Positions 14,984 to 25,494 are shown, counted from the stretch's first letter. The stretch is DNA of 64,000 nucleotides from Pseudonocardiaceae bacterium YIM PH 21723 (GCA_003600225.1 QZFT01000029.1:39637-103636); one strand, 5' to 3'. Notes: generated by a model from the sequence alone, not told the origin. Numbers and translations: made by a program.

Positions 14984-16664
14984 GCGTGCTTCGCATCGGC
15001 AATGCCTCCGGCTACTACGGGGACCGGCTGGGGGCCGTCCACGAGATGCTGACCGGCGGTGAGCTGGACGTGCTCACCGGCGACTACCTGGCCGAGCTGA
15101 CCATGCTCATCCTGGGCCGTGACCAGCTCAAGGACGCCAAGCTGGGCTACGCCAAGACCTTCGTCCGGCAGCTGGAGAACAGCCTGGGTACCGCCCTGGA
15201 AAAGGGCGTCAAGATCGTCGCCAACGCGGGTGGGCTGAACCCGGCCGGGCTGGTCGAGGCCATTCGGGAGGTCGCCAAGGGCATCGGCCTGGACCCCAAG
15301 ATCGGCCACGTGCTGGGCGATGACCTGCGTCCGCGCGCCAAGGACCTGGGCTTCGGCGATGTGCTGACCGCCAACGCCTACCTGGGCTGCTGGGGCATCG
15401 CCCGTTGCCTGAACGCAGGCGCCGACGTCGTCGTCACCGGCCGGGTCACCGACGCCTCGCTGGTCGTCGGACCCGCCGCCGCGCACTTCGGCTGGGGCCG
15501 GGAGGACTACAACCAGCTGGCCGGCGCCACCGTCGCCGGGCACGTCCTCGAATGCGGAACCCAGGCCACCGGCGGCAACTTCGCCTTCTTCCACGAGCTG
15601 GACCTGTCCAAGCCGCTCGGCTTCCCCCTCGCCGAGATCAGCGAGGACGGCTCCAGCGTCATCACCAAGCACGACGGCACCGGCGGCGCGGTCACCGTGG
15701 AGACTGTCACCGCGCAGCTGATCTACGAGGTCGGCAACCCGGCCTACCTCGGCCCCGACGTGACCAGCCACTTCGACTCGGTGAAGCTCACCCAGCAGGG
15801 CCCGGACCGGGTGCACATCTCCCCGGCCGTCGGCTCGCAGCCACCGGAGACGGCCAAGGTCTGCCTGAACACCCTCGGCGGGTTCAAGGCCTCGATCACC
15901 TTCATCGTGGTCGGCCTGGACATCGAGGCCAAGGCGGCCTGGTTCCAGCGTCAGCTGGAGGCCGAATTCGGCCCGGAGGGCCTGACCTTCGAGCTCGCCC
16001 GCACCGATCGCGAGGACGCGGACACCGAGGAGACGGCCAGCGCGTTGCTGCACCTGACCCTGCGCACCGCCGACTTCAACCGGGCCAAGAAGTTCAAGCG
16101 GGTCGTCGCCGAGATCCCGCTCGCCAGCTACCCGGGCTTCGCCTTCACCGGCGGCCTGGGCGACGCGGGTCCCTACGGCATCTGCACCTCGCAGTTCATC
16201 CCGCAGGCCGAGCTCCAGCACCAGGCGGTGCTCCCGGACGGGTCCACTGTGGACATCGCGCCGACAGCAGTTTCTGCAGAAAGTGCGCCCTTTGCACTTT
16301 CTGCAGAAACTGCTCCTCTGTGGACCGACAACGGCCCCACGAAACGGGTTCCGCTGGGCACCATCCTCGGCGCCCGCTCCGGCGACAAGGGGAGCGACGC
16401 CAATCTCGGTGTCTGGGCCCGCAATCCGGAGGCCTATCGCTGGCTGAAGTCCTATCTGGACGAGAAGAAGCTGGCCGAGCTGTTGCCGGAGACCGCCGGC
16501 CTGGAGGTCACGCGGTACGAGCTGCCGCACATCAACGCGGTGAACTTCATGATCACCGGAATCCTGGACGGCGGCGTGGCCGCCTCCGCCCGCTTCGACC
16601 CGCAGGCCAAGGCGCTGGGCGAGTGGCTGCGTGCCCGCCACGCCGACATCCCGGAGGTACTCCT

Positions 16665-16668
<4 letters not shown>
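14980..16668 (+). CDS. AtuA family protein (acyclic terpene utilisation type, DUF1446) with in-frame palindrome
   Basis: A 562-residue protein. The N-terminal domain (to about residue 425) has IGNASGYYGDRLGAVHEML, LTGDYLAELTMLILGRDQ and GRVTDASLVVGPAAAHFGWG; the C-terminal domain restarts at VPLGTILGARSGDKGSDANL near residue 455. AtuA is required for citronellol/geraniol catabolism in Pseudomonas, but its reaction is unproved. Between the domains the linker reads TAVSAESAPFALSAETAP, which is encoded by a perfect 21-bp-stem hairpin (16266-16314) that also exists as an intergenic repeat. The gene overlaps both neighbours by 4 nt, and the next genes supply a dehydrogenase and a carboxylase of the same pathway type. 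Confidence 0.88.
16266..16314. repeat. In-frame hairpin repeat inside the AtuA-family gene
   Basis: The 21-base arm starting AGCAGTTTCTGCAG (16266-16286) and its exact complement (16294-16314) flank a 7-nt loop. The core TTCTGCAGAAAGTGC and its 7-nt loop size match the hairpin at 7412-7454. The reading frame passes through it without a stop. Confidence 0.9.
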
Positions 16669-17812
<1,144 letters not shown>

Positions 17813-17816
<4 letters not shown>

Positions 17817-19411
17817 CCATCGTGAAGTCCACAGTGGACAAGAATTCGGAGCTCTACCAGGGCAATCGTGACGCCCTGCTGGAGAAGCTCGGCAAGCTGG
17901 CCGAGGAGCACGCCAAGACCCTCGCGGGTGGCGGCCCCAAGTACACCGAGCGGCACCACAAGCGTGGGAAACTGCTGGCCCGCGAGCGCATCGAGCTGCT
18001 CGTCGACCAGGACAGCCCGTTCCTGGAGTTCTCGCCGCTCGCCGGCTGGGGCACCGACTTCCACGTCGGCGCCAGCGTGATCACCGGCATCGGTGTCGTC
18101 GAGGGCGTCGAGTGTGTGATCACCGCCAACGACCCGACCATCAAGGGTGGCGCGATCAACCCCTGGTCGATGAAGAAGACCCAGCGGGCCGCGGAGATCG
18201 CCTGGCAGAACCGGATGCCGTCGATCAACCTGACCGAGTCCGGCGGCGCCGATCTGCCCACCCAGAAGGAGATCTTCATCCCCGGTGGGCGGGCGTTCCG
18301 GGACCTGACCAGGGCTTCGGCGGCCGGTCTGCCCACCATCTCGCTGGTGTTCGGCAACTCCACCGCCGGTGGCGCCTACGTGCCCGGCATGTCCGACCAC
18401 GTGGTCATGGTGGACGGTGGCGCCAAGGTGTTCCTGGCCGGCCCGCCGCTGGTCAAGATGGCCACCGGTGAGGACGCGGGCGACGAGGAGCTCGGCGGCG
18501 CGCGGATGCACGCCGGCCAGTCCGGCCTGGCCGACTACTTCGCGGTGGACGAGCGGGACGCGATCCGGCTCGGCCGCAGCATCGTGCGCAGGCTGAACTG
18601 GCGGAAGAAGGGCCCCGGACCGTCCTCTGTGGTCATCCCCCCGCTGTACGACGAAGAGGAACTGCTCGGCATCGCGCCCGCCGACCTCAAGGTGCCGTTC
18701 GACCCGCGCGAGGTCATCGCCCGGATCGTGGACGGCTCCGAGTTCGACGAGTTCAAGGCGAACTACGGCACCAGCCTGTGCACCGGCTGGGCCAACCTGC
18801 ACGGCTACCCGATCGGCATCCTGGCCAACGCGCAGGGCGTGTTGTTCAGCGCTGAGGCGCAGAAGGCCGCGCAGTTCATCCAGCTGGCCAACCGGGCCAA
18901 CACCCCGCTGCTGTTCCTGCACAACACCACCGGCTACATGGTCGGCAAGGAGTACGAGCAGGGAGGCATCATCAAGCACGGCGCGATGATGGTGAACGCG
19001 GTCTCCAACTCGACCGTCCCGCACCTCACCGTGTTGATGGGCGCCTCCTACGGCGCCGGTAACTACGGCATGTGCGGCCGGGCCTACGACCCGCGCTTCC
19101 TGTTCTCCTGGCCCAGCGCCAAGAGCGCCGTCATGGGCCCGCAGCAGCTCGCGGGTGTGCTGTCCATCGTGGCCAGGCAGGCCACCGAGGCGCGTGGCCA
19201 GGTGTACGACCTCGAAGGCGACAAGCAGATGCGCGCCTACATCGAGGCGCAGATCGAGGAGCAGTCGCTGCCGATGTTCCTGTCCGGCATGCTCTACGAC
19301 GACGGGGTCATCGACCCCCGCGACACCCGGACGATCCTCGGCATGTGCCTGTCCTCTATCCACAGTGGACCGGTGGAGAGCACCAACAACTTCGGCGTCT
19401 TCCGGATGTGA
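17813..19411 (+). CDS. Acyl-CoA carboxylase beta subunit (carboxyltransferase)
   Basis: A 532-residue carboxyltransferase of the methylcrotonyl/geranyl-CoA type. ERHHKRGKLLARERIELLVD opens the domain; SGGADLPTQKEIFIPGG, FGNSTAGGAYVPGMSDHVVM and MGASYGAGNYGMCGRAYDPR are the acyl-CoA and carboxybiotin sites. It transfers the carboxyl group from biotin to an unsaturated acyl-CoA and works with the biotin subunit encoded next. The ATG overlaps the dehydrogenase stop by 4 nt. It contains the palindrome GTCCACAGTGGAC near its start. Substrate (geranyl-, methylcrotonyl- or other acyl-CoA) cannot be settled by eye. Confidence 0.9.
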
Positions 19412-19437
19412 GCGAGATGACCATCGAACTTCTTCCT

Positions 19438-19515
19438 GCTGAATGTGGCTTCCTTTCGGTCTATGCGACCGCAAGCCACATTCACCGGGTTCTACCGAAG
19501 GAAAGCCACATTCAG
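19438..19515. repeat. Palindromic repeat with GAATGTGGCTT arms between carboxylase subunits
   Basis: TGCTGAATGTGGCTTCC near 19438 pairs with GGAAAGCCACATTCAGC ending near 19515, and a third copy of AAGCCACATTCA (inverted) lies at about 19473. The element starts 26 nt after the beta-subunit stop and fills most of the only real gap in the operon. It could act as a terminator or mRNA-processing hairpin that lowers biotin-subunit expression. Confidence 0.75.
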
Positions 19516-19529
19516 CGGGTGGGTGCCTG

Positions 19530-21488
19530 ATGATTACCAATCTGCTTGTCGCAAACCGGGGCGAGATCGCCCGAAGGGTGTTCCGCAGTGCCCGCGAGCT
19601 GGGCATCGCCTGCACCGCCGTCTACTCCGATGCCGACGCGGGTGCTCCGCACGTCCGTGAGGCCGACGCCGCCGTCCGGCTGCCCGGCAACACGCCCGCC
19701 GAGACCTACCTGCGTGGCGAACTGATCATCGAGGCGGCCAAGGCGGCCGGAGCCAACGCCATCCACCCCGGCTACGGCTTCCTGTCCGAGAACGCCGACT
19801 TCGCCCGCGCGGTGATCGACGCCGGGCTGATCTGGGTCGGCCCGCCGCCCAAGGTCATCGACCAGATGGGCAGCAAGATCGAGTCCAAGCGGTTGATGGC
19901 CACCGCCGGGGTCCCGGTGCTCGAACTCAACGATGAGCAGATCACCGATGCCGACCTGCCGGTGCTGATCAAGGCCTCCGCCGGCGGTGGTGGCCGCGGT
20001 ATGCGGGTGGTCCGCGATCTCAAGGACCTCCAAGAAGAGCTCACCGCGGCCAAGGCCGAGGCCGGCTCGGCGTTCGGCGATGACACGGTGTTCATCGAGC
20101 CGTACATCGAGGACGGCAGGCACATCGAGGTCCAGATCATGGCCGACTCGCACGGCACGGTCTGGGCGCTCGGCGAGCGGGAGTGCTCCATCCAGCGCCG
20201 GCACCAGAAGATCATCGAAGAGACGCCGTCCCCGCTGGTCGAGCGCACCGACGGCATGCGGGAGAAGCTCCTCGGAGCGGCCACCGCCGCCGCCCAGGCC
20301 ATCGGCTACATCGGCGCGGGCACCATGGAGTTCCTGGCCGACGAACAGGGCCGGTTCTTCTTCCTGGAGTGCAACACCCGGCTGCAGGTCGAGCACCCGG
20401 TGACCGAGTGCGTCACCGGCGTCGACCTGGTCCGCGAGCAGTTGCTCGTCGCGGCGGGGGAGCGGCTCGCCGACACCCCACCCGCGCCGCGCGGTCACGC
20501 CATCGAGGTCCGGCTGTACGCGGAGACCCCGGATACCGAAGGCAACTGGACCCCGCAGACCGGCCCGGTGCACCGCATCACGTTCCCCGAGGTCCGGGCC
20601 GAGTTCGCCATCCCGCAGCCACACGGCCTGCGGCTGGACAGCGGCGTCGAGGACGGCAGCGTCGTCGGCGTGCACTACGACCCGATGCTGGCCAAGGTGA
20701 TCGCCTACGCGCCGACCCGCACGCAGGCCACCGGTCAGCTGGCCGGGGCGCTGTCCCGGGCGGTCATCCACGGCCTGCGTACCAACCGGGACGCGCTGGT
20801 CCGGATCCTGCGCACCCCGGAGTTCGCCTCAGGCGACACCCGCACGTCCTTCTTCGCCGAACAGGACATGACGGCAATCGCCGCACCATTGGCGGACGAA
20901 CAGTCCGAAAAGGTCAGCGCACTGGCCGCCGCCCTCGCGGCGGCCCAGGATCGGACGGGTGTCCTCAGTGGACTGCCGTCCGGCTGGCGCAGCCTGGCCT
21001 CGCAGCCGCAGCGCCGGGTCTACAGCGGACAGCACGGTGAGCACACGGTGGACTACCTGCTCACCCGTGATGGCCTGGCCGGACACGAGGGCGTGAAGCT
21101 GCTCAAGGCCACGGCGTCCACTGTGGACCTGGAGGTCTCCGGGGTGCACCGCAGCTTCGCGGTGAACCGGTACGGCGACCAGGTCTTCGTGGACTCCGCG
21201 CTCGGCCCGGTCGCCCTGGCCGAGCAGCCCCGATTCGTCGAGCCCGGTTCCCAGGTGGCACCGGGCTCGCTGGTCGCACCGATGCCCGGCACCGTGATCC
21301 GGGTGGTCGCCGAGCAGGGACAGCAGGTCGAAGCCGGACAGGTGCTGCTGTACCTGGAGGCGATGAAGATGGAACACCGGATCACCGCGCCCAACGCGGG
21401 CGTGCTCAGCGAACTCGCCGTACAGCAAGGACAACAGGTCGACCAGGGTGCCGTCCTGGCCGTCATCACCGTGGAGGAGCAGTCGTGA
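19530..21488 (+). CDS. Acyl-CoA carboxylase alpha subunit (biotin carboxylase with biotin carrier domain)
   Basis: A 652-residue protein. ITNLLVANRGEIARRVFRSA starts the biotin-carboxylase domain, with the ATP site KASAGGGGRGMRVV near residue 153, FIEPYIEDGRHIEVQI and FFLECNTRLQVEHPVTE near 280. The C-terminal carrier domain has the biotinylation motif YLEAMKMEHRI near residue 615. It carboxylates its biotin with bicarbonate and ATP and hands it to the beta subunit. ATG 19530 is the family start; the frame is open upstream only through the palindromic repeat. Its stop overlaps the following GTG. Confidence 0.92.
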   Translation: MITNLLVANRGEIARRVFRSARELGIACTAVYSDADAGAPHVREADAAVRLPGNTPAETYLRGELIIEAAKAAGANAIHPGYGFLSENADFARAVIDAGLIWVGPPPKVIDQMGSKIESKRLMATAGVPVLELNDEQITDADLPVLIKASAGGGGRGMRVVRDLKDLQEELTAAKAEAGSAFGDDTVFIEPYIEDGRHIEVQIMADSHGTVWALGERECSIQRRHQKIIEETPSPLVERTDGMREKLLGAATAAAQAIGYIGAGTMEFLADEQGRFFFLECNTRLQVEHPVTECVTGVDLVREQLLVAAGERLADTPPAPRGHAIEVRLYAETPDTEGNWTPQTGPVHRITFPEVRAEFAIPQPHGLRLDSGVEDGSVVGVHYDPMLAKVIAYAPTRTQATGQLAGALSRAVIHGLRTNRDALVRILRTPEFASGDTRTSFFAEQDMTAIAAPLADEQSEKVSALAAALAAAQDRTGVLSGLPSGWRSLASQPQRRVYSGQHGEHTVDYLLTRDGLAGHEGVKLLKATASTVDLEVSGVHRSFAVNRYGDQVFVDSALGPVALAEQPRFVEPGSQVAPGSLVAPMPGTVIRVVAEQGQQVEAGQVLLYLEAMKMEHRITAPNAGVLSELAVQQGQQVDQGAVLAVITVEEQS

Positions 21489-22642
21489 GCTTTGTGGACA
21501 CCGAAGAGCAGGCAGCCCTGCGCAAGGCCGTCTCCGAATTCGGGAAGAAGTACGGCGGTGAGTACTTCCTGAAGAAGGCGCGCGCCGGCGAGCAGCTCAC
21601 CGAGCTGTGGCAGGAGGCGGGCAAGCTCGGCTACCTGGGCGTGAACCTGCCCGAGGAGTACGGCGGTGGCGGCGCGGGCATGACCGAGCTGGCCATCGTG
21701 TTCGAGGAGCTGTCCGCCGCCGGCTCGGCGCTGCTGATGATGGTGGTCTCGCCCGCCATCAACGGCACCATCATCAGCCGGTTCGGCACCGAGGAGCAGA
21801 AGCAGCGCTGGCTGCCCGGCCTGGCCACCGGTGAGAAGACCCTGGCCTTCGCCATCACCGAGCCGGACGCGGGCTCCAACTCGCACAAGATCACCACCAC
21901 CGCCCGCAAGGACGGTTCGGACTGGGTGATCTCCGGGCAGAAGGTCTTCATCTCCGGCGTGGACATCGCCGACGCGGTGCTGGTCGTCGCCCGGACCGAG
22001 GATGCCAAGTCCGGCAACCTGAAGCCGGTGCTGTTCCTGATGCCGACGGACTCGCCCGGCCTGTCCAAGACCAAGATCGAGATGGATCTGCTGCTGCCGG
22101 AGAAGCAGTGGCAGCTGTTCTTCGACGATGTCCGGCTGCCGGCCGACGCCCTGGTCGGTGAGGAGGACGCCGCCATCGCACAGCTGTTCGCCGGCCTCAA
22201 CCCGGAGCGGATCATGGCCGCGGCGGGCGCGGTGGGCACCGGCCGGTTCGCGTTGAACAAGGCGGTGGAGTACGCCAAGACCCGGCAGGTGTTCAAGACC
22301 CCGATCGGCGCGCACCAGGCCATCGCGCACCCGCTGTCGGAGATCTACGTGGAGATCGAGCTGGCGAAGCTGATGCTGCGCAAGGCCGCCTACCTCTACG
22401 ACGAGGGCAAGGACTGGGAGTCCGCCGAGGCGGCCAACATCGCCAAGTACGCGGCGGGCGAGGCCAGCATCAAGGCGGTCGACCAGGCCATCCAGACACA
22501 TGGCGGCAACGGTCTGACCGCCGAGTATGGTCTCGGCGCGATGGCGTCCACCGTCAGGTTGAACCGGATCGCCCCGGTCAGCCGGGAGATGATCCTCAAC
22601 TTCGTGTCCCAGCACTCGCTGGGCCTGCCCAAGTCCTACTAG
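21485..22642 (+). CDS. Acyl-CoA dehydrogenase
   Basis: A 385-residue flavoprotein: FAITEPDAGSNSHKITT near residue 122, QKVFISGVDIADAVLVVART, GAHQAIAHPLSEIYVEIELAK and THGGNGLTAEYGLGAM near residue 340, with RIAPVSREMILNFVSQHSLG at the end. It is a different paralogue from the 16665 gene, so the operon carries two dehydrogenases with perhaps different chain specificity. GTG 21485 overlaps the carboxylase stop by 4 nt. The TetR gene follows after 9 nt. Confidence 0.9.
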   Translation: MSFVDTEEQAALRKAVSEFGKKYGGEYFLKKARAGEQLTELWQEAGKLGYLGVNLPEEYGGGGAGMTELAIVFEELSAAGSALLMMVVSPAINGTIISRFGTEEQKQRWLPGLATGEKTLAFAITEPDAGSNSHKITTTARKDGSDWVISGQKVFISGVDIADAVLVVARTEDAKSGNLKPVLFLMPTDSPGLSKTKIEMDLLLPEKQWQLFFDDVRLPADALVGEEDAAIAQLFAGLNPERIMAAAGAVGTGRFALNKAVEYAKTRQVFKTPIGAHQAIAHPLSEIYVEIELAKLMLRKAAYLYDEGKDWESAEAANIAKYAAGEASIKAVDQAIQTHGGNGLTAEYGLGAMASTVRLNRIAPVSREMILNFVSQHSLGLPKSY

Positions 22643-22651
22643 GAGACGAGC

Positions 22652-23257
22652 ATGACCGAGGCGGATCTGCGGGCGCCGCAACAGGATCGCAGCCGGATCA
22701 CCCGGCAGCGGTTGCTGGAGGCCGCCGTGATCTGTCTCGCGAATCAGGGCTGGGCCGGCAGCACGGTAAGCGTCGTCGCCGAACGCGCCGGGGTTTCCCG
22801 TGGTGCCGCCCAGCACCACTTCCCGACCAGGGAAGCACTCTTCACGGCGGCCGTGGAGTTCATGACCAAGGTCCGCTACGACGAGCTGCGGCGCCGGGTG
22901 GACAGACTGCCCGGCCCGCTCAGCCGCCGCGACCGGATCGTGTTCCTGATGGAGCAGATGGTCGACTCCCCGCTGTTCCGGGCGGCGCTGCACCTGTGGG
23001 TGGCCGCCGCCTCGGACCCGGCGTTGAAGGAGCAGATCGTCAAGCTGGAGCTCTACGTCGGCCGGGAGACGCACCGGACCGCGGTGGACTTCCTCGGCGT
23101 GGACGAATCGGTGCCCGGTGTCCGGGAAACCGTCCAGGCCACCTTGGACCTGATGCGTGGCCTCGGGCTGGCCAACCTGCTCACCGACGACAGCGCCCGG
23201 CGGTCGAGGATCATCCAGCAGTGGGCGTCCACTGTGGACGCCGCACTGCCGGACTGA
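22652..23257 (+). CDS. TetR family transcriptional regulator
   Basis: A 201-residue regulator. The helix-turn-helix is RQRLLEAAVICLANQGWAGS plus VSVVAERAGVSRGAAQHHF, close in style to the TetR protein at 9903 (both have AGVxRGAxQHHF), so the two are paralogues. It is the last gene of the carboxylase operon, 9 nt after the dehydrogenase stop, whose own TAG is part of the AGGAG ribosome site. It probably senses an acyl-CoA intermediate and controls this operon. The palindrome GTCCACTGTGGAC sits in its last codons. Confidence 0.9.
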   Translation: MTEADLRAPQQDRSRITRQRLLEAAVICLANQGWAGSTVSVVAERAGVSRGAAQHHFPTREALFTAAVEFMTKVRYDELRRRVDRLPGPLSRRDRIVFLMEQMVDSPLFRAALHLWVAAASDPALKEQIVKLELYVGRETHRTAVDFLGVDESVPGVRETVQATLDLMRGLGLANLLTDDSARRSRIIQQWASTVDAALPD

Positions 23258-23262
23258 TCACT

Positions 23263-23562
23263 TCAGCTATCGGAAGACTGTTCTCCGGTCGTCGTCAGCT
23301 GGTACCACGCACCGTATTCCTTGACCCTCATCAGTCGTTCAGCCAGGCACTGTCGCCGGGCCCGGTCAGCTGCCGGCTGGGCGAGGTGGCGCCGTCCCCG
23401 TTCTGCTTGGTGCCGCTGACGGACCGCGTGCCTGTACGCGACCTGGTTGCCGGCGCACCGCGTGGTCTGCTGGCCATTGCTGACCGCGAAAGCCGTTGCG
23501 GTGGATAAGAATCCGGCCGCCACGATGACGCTCACGACCAGAGCCGTCCTGCGATATCTCAT
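23263..23562 (-). CDS. Small secreted hypothetical protein
   Basis: A 99-residue frame with a clear signal peptide (RYRRTALVVSVIVAAGFLSTA, then TAFA) and a GGGGGGT ribosome site upstream of ATG 23562. The mature part is arginine- and histidine-rich, with two cysteines and a GAWYQLT patch, and I do not recognise it. The signal peptide, spacing and promoter-proximal position next to the divergent TetR gene make it more than a chance frame. It ends just after the TetR gene on the opposite strand. Function unknown. Confidence 0.5.
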   Translation of the reverse strand: MRYRRTALVVSVIVAAGFLSTATAFAVSNGQQTTRCAGNQVAYRHAVRQRHQAERGRRHLAQPAADRARRQCLAERLMRVKEYGAWYQLTTTGEQSSDS

Positions 23563-23577
23563 GATCTACCCCCCAGT

Positions 23578-23596
23578 GATGAGACTTGGTCTCGTC
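23578..23596. promoter_or_regulatory. Candidate operator upstream of a TetR gene
   Basis: GATGAGAC and GTCTCGTC are inverted repeats (one mismatch) around TTG, between the divergent small secreted protein and TetR genes. Another AATGAGACC half-site lies at about 23612. It is plausibly the autoregulatory site. Confidence 0.5.
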
Positions 23597-23659
23597 ATTA
23601 AGGTAGCGGGTAATGAGACCGAGTATCATCACTCGTTCGAGTACAGCGAGGATCCGGCC

Positions 23660-24226
23660 ATGGCCAGATGGGCACCGAACAGCCGGGATCGCCTGCTGGA
23701 TGCCGCTGCGGAGTTGTTCCTGCGGAGCGGCTACGCGAATGTCACCGCGCTGGAGATCACCGAGCGCGCGGGGCTGAGCAAGGCGACCTTCTTCCGGCAC
23801 TTCCCGGACAAGCGGGAGGTGCTCTTCGCCCACCACGAGGCGGTGGTGACGGCGATCGGCGCCGCCATCGCGCAGGCTCCTCGCGAGGCGACACCGCTGG
23901 AGCTGGTCGGCCTGGCGCTGGATGCCCTGGCCGTCGTCTTCGATGCCGAGCGCCGGCCGTTCGCGGCCCTGCGCCGGACCGTCATCGAGCAGGACCTCGG
24001 GCTCCAGGAACGGCGGGTCTACAAGGAATCCCTGCAGGCCGCGGCCATCGTGGACGGTCTGTTGGCGCGGGAGGTGCCGCCGCCGGTCGCGCAGCTCGCG
24101 GGCGCGCTGGGTGGCGCTGCGCTGGTGCAGGCCCACCATCATTGGCTGGAGTCCGAAGTGGACTGGATCGTCGTGGCCCATGACGTGCTGGCCGGACTCG
24201 TGGCGGCGGCGAGGATCCTGGACTAG
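23660..24226 (+). CDS. TetR family transcriptional regulator
   Basis: A 188-residue regulator. RDRLLDAAAELFLRSGYANV and ALEITERAGLSKATFFRHFP form the DNA-binding domain, with FPDKREVLF completing the usual motif. The ligand domain is short and alanine-rich. ATG 23660 was chosen over upstream frames that run into the operator region. It may control itself and the divergent small secreted protein. Its stop overlaps that of the convergent deaminase gene by 4 bp. Confidence 0.88.
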   Translation: MARWAPNSRDRLLDAAAELFLRSGYANVTALEITERAGLSKATFFRHFPDKREVLFAHHEAVVTAIGAAIAQAPREATPLELVGLALDALAVVFDAERRPFAALRRTVIEQDLGLQERRVYKESLQAAAIVDGLLAREVPPPVAQLAGALGGAALVQAHHHWLESEVDWIVVAHDVLAGLVAAARILD

Positions 24227-24795
24227 TTCAGCGGGATGACGTTCCCGTCCTTGCCCGCCTGGTAGGTCGCCGACAGCTCGTCGTACCGGGACGCGATCGC
24301 GTCCGCGCGGGCGACCAGGTCCGGCCGGTCCTTGATCAGCGCGCGGATCGAGTGGCTCGCCCAGAAGGCGTTCGTCCGGTTGTAGCCGCCGGGCTCCAGG
24401 GTGAAGACCTCTTTGAGGATCTTCAGGTCATGCGGGATGCTGAAGGCGTCGCGCGAGTCCTCGTGGCTGAAGAAGTAGTAGAAGTTGTCGAACCCGGCCC
24501 AGGTGATCGCCGACAGGCACATGGAGCAGGGCTCGTGCGTGCTCAGGAAGATCAGATCCTTGGTGTCCGGGCGATCGGCGAGTTCGTAGAACCGCTTCAG
24601 CGCGTGTACCTCGCCGTGCCAGAGCGGGTTCTCCGTCTCGTTGTTGGTCTCTGCGAGCACGAGGGAGAGATCCGACTTGCGCAGCAGGGCCGCGCCGAAG
24701 ATCTTGTTGCCGGCGGACACCCCCTTCTCCGTGGCCGGGATGATGTCCCGCTCGATGGTGGACAGCAGCGTGTCCAGCAGCTTCTCGGAAGTCAT
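24223..24795 (-). CDS. Nucleoside/cytidine deaminase family protein
   Basis: A 190-residue zinc-dependent deaminase-fold protein with HGEVHALKRF near residue 60 (zinc His and catalytic Glu) and EPCSMCLSAITWAG near residue 88 (PCxxC zinc cysteines). The C-terminal extension with YNRTNAFWASHSIRAL is longer than in tRNA adenosine deaminase and nearer to guanine- or small-molecule deaminases, so the substrate is open. It begins at ATG 24795 with a GAGGAGACG site. A 19-bp hairpin lies upstream of it. Confidence 0.8.
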   Translation of the reverse strand: MTSEKLLDTLLSTIERDIIPATEKGVSAGNKIFGAALLRKSDLSLVLAETNNETENPLWHGEVHALKRFYELADRPDTKDLIFLSTHEPCSMCLSAITWAGFDNFYYFFSHEDSRDAFSIPHDLKILKEVFTLEPGGYNRTNAFWASHSIRALIKDRPDLVARADAIASRYDELSATYQAGKDGNVIPLN

Positions 24796-24839
24796 CGGGC
24801 GTCTCCTCGTGGGGGTTGACCATCATGTACTTCAACGCA

Positions 24840-24886
24840 CTGAAGGACGCCATCGTTCACCTGGAGCGAACGATGGCGTCCTTCAG
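24840..24886. repeat. Perfect hairpin of the CTGAAGGACGCC family
   Basis: CTGAAGGACGCCATCGTTC (24840-24858) and its exact complement (24868-24886) form a 19-bp stem with a 9-nt loop, ending 5 nt before the stop of the protease gene. The flank AACGCACTGAAGG and the stem sequence recur in element C at 54647-54723. It can act as the protease terminator but belongs to a repeat family. Confidence 0.85.
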
Positions 24887-24891
24887 GGGGA

Positions 24892-25494
24892 TCAGGAGAT
24901 ACGGGCTGCGGTGTGGTTCTCCACCTTGCCGGTGTCCGGCTTCACGTAGCCGCCGGTGGCCGGCAGTGAACCACCGGTGCTCTGCCGCTTGTCGACCGCG
25001 GTGTACTCGCGGTCCTTCGGGGTCTTGTAGTCGTGGCAGCCACGCGGCTTGCCGGACGGCGACGGGGTCATCACGAAGGTGCAGTCGCTGGTGCCGGTGT
25101 GCGCGAGTCCCAGGGAGTGACCGGACTCGTGCACGAAGGTGCGCACCGGGTCGCGGTAGGGCTTGCCGTCGGACTGGATCGGGTCGATCTGCTTCTGGGT
25201 GAAGACGATCTCCGGAACGCTGGAGTCGTAGTACGGAGCCGCGTCCTCGACCGGGTCCAGCCGGACTCGGACGGCGCCGGGAGTGCCCGCCGAAACCTCT
25301 TTGAGCTGCACGTTCTTCAGCTGGCCGTTCCAGATCTGGATGCCCTGGCGCACGGCGCCCGCGTACTTGCCGGCCAGGCTCAGGTCGTAGCTGACCGTCG
25401 TGGCAGGAAGTGCGCTCGCGGCGGACATGCCGGACATGGTCAGCGCGACGGCGGTGGCGGCGGGCAGCACGATACGACTCAGAATGCGGTGCAT
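24892..25494 (-). CDS. Secreted snapalysin-like metalloprotease
   Basis: A 200-residue exported protein: signal peptide to about residue 29 (LPAATAVALTMSGMSAASA), then a small zinc-protease domain. The zinc motif HESGHSLGLAH fits HExxHxxGxxH, followed by CTFVMTPSPSG (Met-turn) and a cysteine in GCHDYK, the arrangement of peptidase family M7; classical snapalysin has Asp where this has the third His. It would digest extracellular protein. It is about 75% identical by eye over the domain to the product of the gene at 25662, and the leaders match too. The C-terminus carries an extra 20-residue tail. Confidence 0.85.
   Translation of the reverse strand: MHRILSRIVLPAATAVALTMSGMSAASALPATTVSYDLSLAGKYAGAVRQGIQIWNGQLKNVQLKEVSAGTPGAVRVRLDPVEDAAPYYDSSVPEIVFTQKQIDPIQSDGKPYRDPVRTFVHESGHSLGLAHTGTSDCTFVMTPSPSGKPRGCHDYKTPKDREYTAVDKRQSTGGSLPATGGYVKPDTGKVENHTAARIS

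Noticed and set aside
14725..16641. A 638-codon open frame antisense to the AtuA-family gene
   Set aside because: It mirrors the codon pattern of the plus-strand gene, has no family motifs and no ribosome site; a typical high-GC shadow frame.
15405..16664. Upstream extension of the acyl-CoA dehydrogenase at 16665
   Set aside because: The extra 420 residues are an out-of-frame reading of the AtuA-family gene; the dehydrogenase domain starts at GTG 16665.
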